From JBKHXU01 sp046565865 (GTDB lineage: Bacteria; Pseudomonadota; Gammaproteobacteria; Acidiferrobacterales; Sulfurifustaceae), in contig JBKHXU010000077.1 of assembly GCA_046565865.1 (NCBI GenBank), positions 1 to 7,963 of the forward strand: a stretch of DNA of 7,963 nt, in the 5' to 3' direction. Both the position numbers and the translations under genes were made by a program. Shown here piece by piece: positions 1-7,963 of this stretch. Numbering within the stretch: the stretch's first letter is position 1; each line of letters begins with the position of its first letter. The notes below the pieces were generated by a model, which saw only the letters and a list, made by a program, of their open reading frames with translations, was not told where the DNA came from and did not search any database.

Positions 1-1
1 T

Positions 2-856
2 CCATGCGGGCATCGCCCGTCTGGAGCTGGGGTGCCCGGCATCGCGATTCCGTTCTTCCTCGCGCACCCGCGGCTGCAGCGGCTGGAGCGCGAATTCATG
101 CTCGAAGTCGAGGGCGGATTGCAGCAACACTGCATGAAGCTGCTGCGCCACGAGGCCGGCCACGCGCTGCTCAACGCATATCAAGTGCATCGTCGGCGCG
201 ATTGGCAAAAGGTGTTCGGTCAATCGAGCGTGAAGTATCCCGACACCTATCTGCCGAAGCCGTACAGCAAGAGCTACGTGACACACTTGGACAACTGGTA
301 CGCCCAGAGTCACCCGCACGAAGACTGGGCCGAGACGTTCGCGGTGTGGCTTAAGCCGGGCTCGGATTGGCGCAAGCGCTATCGCGACTGGCCGGCGCTG
401 CGCAAGCTCGAATACGTCGACAAGTTGATGGAAGAGATACGCACCCAGCGACCGCGGGTGCGCAACAAACACGAAGTCCTGCCGGCGCGGTCGCTCAAGC
501 TCACGCTGCGGCGCTACTACACCGAAAAACAAAAACGCTACGGCCGCGACAGCCCGGAGTTCTTCGATCGCGATCTGAAGCGTCTATTCTCCGACGCGCC
601 GGAGCACAAGGCGCTGCCGAAAGCGTCACAGTACATTCGCCACCATCGCAACGACATTATCAACGTCGTGTCGCGCTGGACCTCCGAGTACAACTATCGC
701 ATCAACATGGTGCTGAAGGCCATGATCGCCCGCAGCGACGCGCTGCGGCTGCGCGTCGCGCGCAGCGACGAGGAAATGCTGCGCGACATCTCGGTGTGCT
801 TGACGACGCTGGTGATGAACAAGCTGCACTCGGGCGGATTCAAGGTCACGCTATGA
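2..856 (+). CDS. Putative zinc-binding metallopeptidase, 5' end cut by window
   Basis: The reading frame is open from the window edge, so the true start probably lies upstream; the first possible start inside is GTG at 32, which gives 274 residues (numbering used here). A zinc-peptidase motif, HEAGH, lies at residues 40-44. A second conserved-looking block, HPHEDWAETFAVWL at 94-107, offers Glu97 or Glu101 as the third zinc ligand, the gluzincin-like arrangement HExxH...E. The order of an AIPFFLAHPRL-like segment, HEAGH and the EDWAETFAVWLKPGS block fits proteins annotated as 'putative zinc-binding metallo-peptidase' (I believe Pfam Peptidase_Mx). The C-terminal half (about 140-274) is basic and helix-prone with no motif I recognise. 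No signal peptide is visible, but the N-terminus is missing. The substrate is unknown. The stop codon overlaps the start of the next gene by ATGA, so the two are probably translationally coupled and functionally linked. Confidence 0.8.
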   Translation, partial: PCGHRPSGAGVPGIAIPFFLAHPRLQRLEREFMLEVEGGLQQHCMKLLRHEAGHALLNAYQVHRRRDWQKVFGQSSVKYPDTYLPKPYSKSYVTHLDNWYAQSHPHEDWAETFAVWLKPGSDWRKRYRDWPALRKLEYVDKLMEEIRTQRPRVRNKHEVLPARSLKLTLRRYYTEKQKRYGRDSPEFFDRDLKRLFSDAPEHKALPKASQYIRHHRNDIINVVSRWTSEYNYRINMVLKAMIARSDALRLRVARSDEEMLRDISVCLTTLVMNKLHSGGFKVTL

Positions 857-1878
857 AAAAGTTGCGCGTCATGATGCTGGTGCACTACTCGCTGGTGCCG
901 CCCGAGGACTTAAAGCGCGACGATTCCCGATTCGCCAAGTACCGCACCGAGTACGACGTTAAACAGACCTTGAATCGCCTGGGCCACGAGGTACGTGTAA
1001 TCGGCATGTACGACGATCTCGGCCCGATTCGCAAAACCATCGAGGAGTGGAAACCGCATATCGCGTTCAACCTGCTCGAGGACTTCGCCGGCAACAGCGC
1101 GCTCGATCATTACGTGGTGAGTTACCTCGAGACCCTGAACACCCCCTACACCGGGTGCAATCCGCGCGGGCTTCTGCTTGGGCGCGACAAGGCGCTGTCG
1201 AAAAAGCTGCTGTCGTACCACCATATCAAGGTGCCGGACTTCATTGAGTTCGAGCCGGGCAAAAAAATCGGGCGCCTGTGGCGCCTGCCGTTTCCCATGA
1301 TCGTGAAATCGGCGATCGAAGAAGGTTCGGTCGGCATCGCTCAGGCCTCGTATGTCGAGAACGAACAGCAGCTGCGCGAGCGCGTCGCCCTGCTGCACGA
1401 AAAGACCAAGGCCACGGTGATCGCCGAACAATATATCGACGGGCGCGAGCTGTATGTCTCGGTCATGGGCAACGCCCGCCTGGAAGTGCTGCCCATCCGG
1501 GAACTGGTGTTTGACAAGGTCGCCGACGGGCTGCCACGAATGGCGACATATAAGGTGAAGTGGGACGACGACTACCGCGCGCGCTGGGGCATCGAATACC
1601 AGTTCGCGCGCAACCTGCCGAACGGGACCGGCGAACGCATCGCGCGGCTGTGCAAACGCGCCTATCGCATCCTCGACCTCACCGGGTATGCGCGTTTCGA
1701 TCTACGCCTTAACCGCGATGGGGAGCTGTATATCCTGGAGGCCAACCCCAATCCGGCCATCGCCACCGATGACGAATTCGCCCAATCGGCGTCTAAGGCC
1801 GGTATGGGCTACGAAGAGCTGATTCAGCGAATACTGACCCTGGGTCGAGGGGCGGCGCGGGCCGAGGATTCCAGCTAG
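853..1878 (+). CDS. ATP-grasp ligase, D-alanine-D-alanine ligase-like
   Basis: This 341-residue protein starts at ATG 853, inside the ATGA overlap with the metallopeptidase. The frame is open further upstream, but that extension lies wholly within the upstream gene and is low-complexity Arg/Ala-rich shadow. Residues 1-100 look like the N-terminal domain of D-Ala-D-Ala ligases. ATP-grasp features follow: the PYTGCNPRG segment near 98-106, the nucleotide-binding lysine and glycine loop IVKSAIEEGSVGIA near 150-163, the central IAEQYIDGRELYVSV block, and the metal-binding end RFDLRLNRDGELYILEANPNP, with Asp283, Glu296 and Asn298 as likely magnesium ligands. Such enzymes use ATP to activate a carboxylate as acyl phosphate and join it to an amine. 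The substrate is not readable here. Glu33 (RTEYDV) may stand where Ddl enzymes carry their N-terminal glutamate. Pairing with a peptidase rather than with mur genes argues against the housekeeping Ddl role. Cytoplasmic, with no signal peptide. Confidence 0.85.
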   Translation: MKKLRVMMLVHYSLVPPEDLKRDDSRFAKYRTEYDVKQTLNRLGHEVRVIGMYDDLGPIRKTIEEWKPHIAFNLLEDFAGNSALDHYVVSYLETLNTPYTGCNPRGLLLGRDKALSKKLLSYHHIKVPDFIEFEPGKKIGRLWRLPFPMIVKSAIEEGSVGIAQASYVENEQQLRERVALLHEKTKATVIAEQYIDGRELYVSVMGNARLEVLPIRELVFDKVADGLPRMATYKVKWDDDYRARWGIEYQFARNLPNGTGERIARLCKRAYRILDLTGYARFDLRLNRDGELYILEANPNPAIATDDEFAQSASKAGMGYEELIQRILTLGRGAARAEDSS

Positions 1879-1908
1879 CGTACGTGAAGGCGCGCGACTG
1901 CCGTCCTT

Positions 1909-1967
1909 GGCGAGACGCCTCGGCTTTAATCAGCCCCAGCCCGGCCCTCCGTGGCCGGGCGCTCGCC
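1909..1967. other. Nested inverted repeats, possible three-way-junction fold
   Basis: Three helices can form together. The outer stem is GGCGAG at 1909-1914 with CTCGCC at 1962-1967. Inside it sit GGCT (1922-1925) with AGCC (1932-1935), and a perfect 8-bp stem GCCCGGCC (1939-1946) with GGCCGGGC (1953-1960) around a 6-base loop. No T-tract follows, so it is not a standard intrinsic terminator. It could end or stabilise the peptidase/ligase transcript, or be one copy of a dispersed extragenic palindromic repeat. GC-rich sequence makes such stems fairly easy to find, so only the 8-bp stem is a firm observation. Confidence 0.4.
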
Positions 1968-1972
1968 GGCGC

Positions 1973-1993
1973 GAAGACACGTTAAGTGTCTTC
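1973..1993. other. Perfect 8-bp hairpin with 5-base loop
   Basis: GAAGACAC (1973-1980) and GTGTCTTC (1986-1993) are exact reverse complements around the loop GTTAA. The stem is less GC-rich than its surroundings. It lies 24 bases before the -35 box of the promoter for the 2126-2590 gene, so it could be an operator half-site pair, part of a repeat element together with 1909-1967, or a transcript 3' end. No run of T follows. Confidence 0.45.
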
Positions 1994-2016
1994 CCGAAAT
2001 CTCCCGGCTCGCCCCC

Positions 2017-2044
2017 TTGAAACACTGGCATATGACCATATAAT
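2017..2044 (+). promoter_or_regulatory. Sigma70-type promoter for the 2126-2590 gene
   Basis: TTGAAA at 2017-2022 and TATAAT at 2039-2044 are separated by 16 bases; the -10 box is a perfect consensus. The predicted transcript start is near 2051, giving a leader of about 75 bases. The region from about 2017 to 2112 is strikingly AT-rich against the GC-rich genes around it. A strong promoter here fits the isolated, terminator-bounded gene downstream. Confidence 0.65.
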
Positions 2045-2111
2045 TAATCACTAATATAAAACCTCCGGATAGGGGTATCATGTTTGTCAAAGATTCTATA
2101 GTTACTGAAGC

Positions 2112-2118
2112 AAAGGAG
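2112..2118 (+). promoter_or_regulatory. Strong ribosome binding site
   Basis: AAAGGAG lies seven bases before ATG 2126. It is the clearest Shine-Dalgarno site in the window and fixes the start of the 154-residue gene. Confidence 0.8.
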
Positions 2119-2125
2119 ACATCCT

Positions 2126-2590
2126 ATGAGCAGCAACTTGATTAACGGCTTCCCCTCAGACGGCGTCGTAACGATCAACCGGGTCATTCTGCGGCCCGAA
2201 TACACCGTCGATGACCTGCAAGAGCGGGTCGCGATGCTGTGCGAGAACGTCAAAACCTACCACTCCGACACCGGCTTCGTCGGCGGCTTCGTGGCCCTAA
2301 ACAGCGGCAACATCTCGAACGAAGGCAGTTCCATCGGCAAGGCCGTGGAGAGCTCACTCAAAGATAAGGAGGCCCTGATCGTCACCTTCTGGCGCACCTT
2401 CGAGGACCACGAGCGTTCGCACCGCAGCGATACCTTCCAGCCGCTGTTCAAAAAAGTGCTGGAGCTGTGCGAGAACGGCAATGAAGAGATTGCCTACAAC
2501 ATGCTCTGGTCGGGCAAGGCCTACTCGCCCGAGGAAGCACGCGCCGCGCGCGAGGCCAAGGCCAAGTACTCGAAGGCGGCCAACGCCTAA
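2126..2590 (+). CDS. Small protein resembling the iron-site half of sulfur oxygenase reductase
   Basis: The protein has 154 residues, no signal peptide and no membrane segment, and is probably cytosolic. ATG 2126 is fixed by the AAAGGAG site. Its pattern fits a ferredoxin-like alpha/beta-barrel domain, as in the antibiotic-biosynthesis-monooxygenase superfamily. Cys39 is followed by a GFVGGFV strand (50-56), then VTFWRTFEDHERSH (86-99) and NEEIAYNM (119-126). In Acidianus ambivalens sulfur oxygenase reductase (SOR), as I recall it, the active site is Cys31 plus iron ligands His86, His90 and Glu114, within similar GFVGF and TFWKDWKDHEEMH segments. The matching residues here would be Cys39, His95, His99 and Glu120 or Glu121; spacings are 56, 4 and 21-22 against 55, 4 and 24. 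SOR has about 308 residues in two such halves; the second half is absent here. The C-terminus (from about 134) is an Ala/Lys/Arg-rich helix. Function is inferred: sulfur chemistry is possible, but a metal-free or different ABM-fold protein is not excluded. It has its own promoter and terminator. Confidence 0.6.
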   Translation: MSSNLINGFPSDGVVTINRVILRPEYTVDDLQERVAMLCENVKTYHSDTGFVGGFVALNSGNISNEGSSIGKAVESSLKDKEALIVTFWRTFEDHERSHRSDTFQPLFKKVLELCENGNEEIAYNMLWSGKAYSPEEARAAREAKAKYSKAANA

Positions 2591-2613
2591 TCGAGACCGC
2601 AAGTACCGATACG

Positions 2614-2648
2614 CGCGGCCGGCTTTTTTAGCCGGCCGCGTCGTTTTT
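2614..2648 (+). terminator. Strong intrinsic terminator
   Basis: A perfect 11-bp GC-rich stem, CGCGGCCGGCT (2614-2624) with AGCCGGCCGCG (2630-2640), closes on a TTTTT loop and is followed by TCG and then TTTTT at 2644-2648. It lies 23 bases after the stop codon at 2590 and ends the single-gene unit. No T-tract lies on the opposite side, so it acts in the plus direction only. It also shields metH from read-through. Confidence 0.85.
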
Positions 2649-2745
2649 GGGTACCGCGTTTTCCGGGCACGTTACCAGGAGCGCGCCTAAAGCCAACCTG
2701 CACCGTTTTGGGTACACTCGAACCACTATCTCCTATAACAACGTC

Positions 2746-6477
<3,732 letters not shown>

Positions 6478-6504
6478 TCCCCGGCGATCCTTCAGCACCC
6501 CTGG

Positions 6505-6529
6505 CGTCGACCCGACTACTCAGTCGACG
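6505..6529. other. Inverted repeat after metH, weak terminator candidate
   Basis: CGTCGAC (6505-6511) and GTCGACG (6523-6529) form a 7-bp stem around 11 bases. A competing 5-bp stem, CGACT with AGTCG (6513-6526), overlaps it. No strong T-tract follows, only CCTTT ten bases on. It may mark the end of the metH transcript, but the case is weak. Confidence 0.3.
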
Positions 6530-6568
6530 GCGTGTACCTTTGACCCGAGGACCTGCCATCCGCTTCCG

Positions 6569-6596
6569 TTGAGTTAGTGGGCTGTTCCCTTATAGT
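6569..6596 (+). promoter_or_regulatory. Sigma70-type promoter for the M23 peptidase gene
   Basis: TTGAGT at 6569-6574 and TATAGT at 6591-6596 are spaced by 16 bases, and a start near 6603 would leave a short leader before GTG 6629. Both boxes differ from consensus by one base at most at the key positions. This is the best promoter in the 151-base gap after metH and suggests that the peptidase is transcribed separately. Confidence 0.55.
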
Positions 6597-6628
6597 TGAA
6601 ATAGCTCCTCCTTCCTGGGATTTTCAGC

Positions 6629-7954
6629 GTGAATCGGAAAACGTCCGCCTCGTTCAACCATCAACTCACCTTCCTGGCCCGCCCCAAACGCTACGGACGT
6701 TGGATCTTGGCGACGCTCGCCGCAATCGCCGGCGGCGCGACGTACGTCTCGTTGCTGGAGATGCCGCCGGTCGCGGAAGACACGGCCGCGACGACTACCG
6801 AAAAGCCGCCGCGCGCCGCATTGGTGGCGGCGCCGCGACCGGTTAAAAAAGTTGAGATCGACTACGTCGTCAAACCCAACGACACGCTCGGACAGATCTT
6901 CACTGTCCTCAAGATCGACGTCAATGAATTGCCCAGCTTGCTGAGCAGTCCCGTCGCGCGCGAAAAATTCAAAGCACTGCACCCCGGCGATAGACTAACC
7001 ATCTCGCTGCGCGATGGCGTACTTCATGGCGTGAAACGCCGCATCAGCGACAACGAGCTGGTGTCGATAACACGCGGCGCGAATGGCTTCATCGCGGCCG
7101 TCGTCGCCACACCGGTTGAGATCAAAACCGCGCAGGTACGCGGCACGATCAACGCCTCGCTGTTCGCCGCCGGCCGCGCGGTCGGTTTGACGCCGGAGAT
7201 CGCACAGCAACTCACGGATGAAATTTTCGGATGGCAGGTCGACTTCGCGCTCGACATTCGCCCGGGCGATCGATTCAACGTCGTCTATGAACAAAAATAT
7301 CGGGACGGGACGTATGTCGACGATGGGCGCATCGTCGCCGCCGAGCTCGTCAGCAACGGCCAGACCTATCGCGCCGTTCGCTACAAATCACCCGACGGCA
7401 AGATCGACGACTACTACACGCCCGACGGCCACAGCGTCCGCCGCCCGCTGCTGCGCGCACCGATCGACCTCACGCGCGTCACTGCGAATGTCGGCGCCGA
7501 GCGCCAGCCGATTATCACGCTCATGCGCGAGCACCGCGGGGTGGACTACCCAGCGACGGTCGGCACGGCGGTGAAGGCGGCGGGCGACGGTCGCATTAAA
7601 TTCATCGCCGACAACGGCGAATACGGCAACAGCGTCGTCATCGAACACGGCGGCGGGCGATCGACGCTATACGCGCACCTTTCCGGGTTTGCGAAGACCG
7701 CCGGGCTGAGTCAACACGTAAAGCAAGGCGAAACGATCGGTTACGTCGGCAACACCGGCGCGGCGACCTCGCCGCACCTGCACTACGAATACCGCGTCAA
7801 CGGCACCGCCACCGACCCCAGCACCGCCACCGCACCCACCGGCGCACCGCTGCCGGCGCAGTACCTCGCGGACTTTCAGTCGAAATCGGCGGCATTGCTC
7901 GCAAGCTTGGGGCAGCCGGGCGCAGCGGTCGTAACAGCATTGTTAACGCGCTGA
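6629..7954 (+). CDS. M23 family peptidoglycan DD-endopeptidase, MepM-like
   Basis: This 441-residue zinc endopeptidase probably cuts peptide cross-links of peptidoglycan in the periplasm. A basic N-terminus (FLARPKRYGR, 15-24) is followed by one hydrophobic segment at about 24-43, which acts as signal anchor, and then a Pro/Ala/Thr-rich linker to about 75. A LysM/OapA-like region starts at YVVKPNDTLGQIF (79-91). The catalytic M23 domain lies at about 290-405: HRGVD gives zinc ligands His302 and Asp306, YAHLSGF includes His350, and SPHLHYEYR supplies His383 (catalytic) and His385 (zinc). The set of catalytic residues is complete. The segment before HRGVD reads NVGAERQPI, where relatives usually have a phenylalanine in an SxFxxRRxxP-type motif, a mild divergence. 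Start GTG 6629 has only a weak GGGA site eight bases upstream. In many gammaproteobacteria such a gene precedes anmK (anhydro-MurNAc kinase); that region lies beyond the window. Confidence 0.92.
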   Translation: MNRKTSASFNHQLTFLARPKRYGRWILATLAAIAGGATYVSLLEMPPVAEDTAATTTEKPPRAALVAAPRPVKKVEIDYVVKPNDTLGQIFTVLKIDVNELPSLLSSPVAREKFKALHPGDRLTISLRDGVLHGVKRRISDNELVSITRGANGFIAAVVATPVEIKTAQVRGTINASLFAAGRAVGLTPEIAQQLTDEIFGWQVDFALDIRPGDRFNVVYEQKYRDGTYVDDGRIVAAELVSNGQTYRAVRYKSPDGKIDDYYTPDGHSVRRPLLRAPIDLTRVTANVGAERQPIITLMREHRGVDYPATVGTAVKAAGDGRIKFIADNGEYGNSVVIEHGGGRSTLYAHLSGFAKTAGLSQHVKQGETIGYVGNTGAATSPHLHYEYRVNGTATDPSTATAPTGAPLPAQYLADFQSKSAALLASLGQPGAAVVTALLTR

Positions 7955-7963
7955 TACCGGCTG

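Noticed and set aside
367..852. 162-residue N-terminal extension of the ATP-grasp gene
   Set aside because: It overlaps the metallopeptidase, is low-complexity and Arg/Ala/Gln-rich, and ATG 853 gives a normal Ddl-like length and N-terminus.
2084..2101. TTGTCA and TCTATAG as an extra promoter near 2084-2101
   Set aside because: The two boxes are only about six bases apart, so they cannot form one promoter; TTGAAA-16-TATAAT upstream is far better.
2062..2118. CCTCC at 2062-2066 as an anti-Shine-Dalgarno switch with GGAG at 2115-2118
   Set aside because: Only four base pairs form and the stem cannot be extended.
2647..2745. 33-codon N-terminal extension of metH from TTG 2647
   Set aside because: The start would lie in the T-tract of the terminator, and the added residues match nothing in MetH.
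2650..2745. SAH or cobalamin riboswitch ahead of metH
   Set aside because: AGGAGCGC at about 2677 recalls part of the SAH riboswitch, but the other conserved blocks and pairing partners are missing; no cobalamin-box-like sequence is seen and the leader is too short.

Overview
This GC-rich stretch reads as ordinary bacterial chromosome, most likely from a gammaproteobacterium. The best evidence is the methionine synthase, which follows the Escherichia coli MetH pattern closely over its whole length. Finer placement is guesswork; a sulfur-oxidising relative is possible only if the SOR-like reading of the small gene below is right. All five genes are on the plus strand.

Layout. (1) Positions 2-1878 hold a translationally coupled pair: a putative zinc metallopeptidase, cut by the left edge of the window, overlapping by ATGA with an ATP-grasp ligase of the D-Ala-D-Ala ligase type. 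(2) Positions 1879-2125 are non-coding. They hold a cluster of perfect inverted repeats, then an AT-rich stretch with a good sigma70-like promoter and a strong Shine-Dalgarno site. (3) Positions 2126-2590 encode a 154-residue protein closed by a strong intrinsic terminator, so this gene looks like a self-contained single-gene unit. Its Cys, HxxxH and Glu pattern resembles the iron-site half of sulfur oxygenase reductase. (4) Positions 2746-6477 encode cobalamin-dependent methionine synthase MetH, complete with all four modules. (5) Positions 6478-6628 are a short promoter-bearing gap. (6) Positions 6629-7954 encode a membrane-anchored M23 peptidoglycan endopeptidase of the MepM type, ending nine bases before the window edge.

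There is little sign of one shared pathway. MetH is housekeeping one-carbon and methionine metabolism. The M23 enzyme acts on the cell wall. The metallopeptidase/ATP-grasp pair forms its own operon with an unknown substrate. The most interesting item is the small protein at 2126-2590: three features (catalytic-type Cys, HxxxH, downstream Glu) occur at spacings close to those of the mononuclear iron site of sulfur oxygenase reductase, in a protein half the usual size. The second is the uncharacterised peptidase/ligase pair. No RNA gene, mobile element or CRISPR array was seen.
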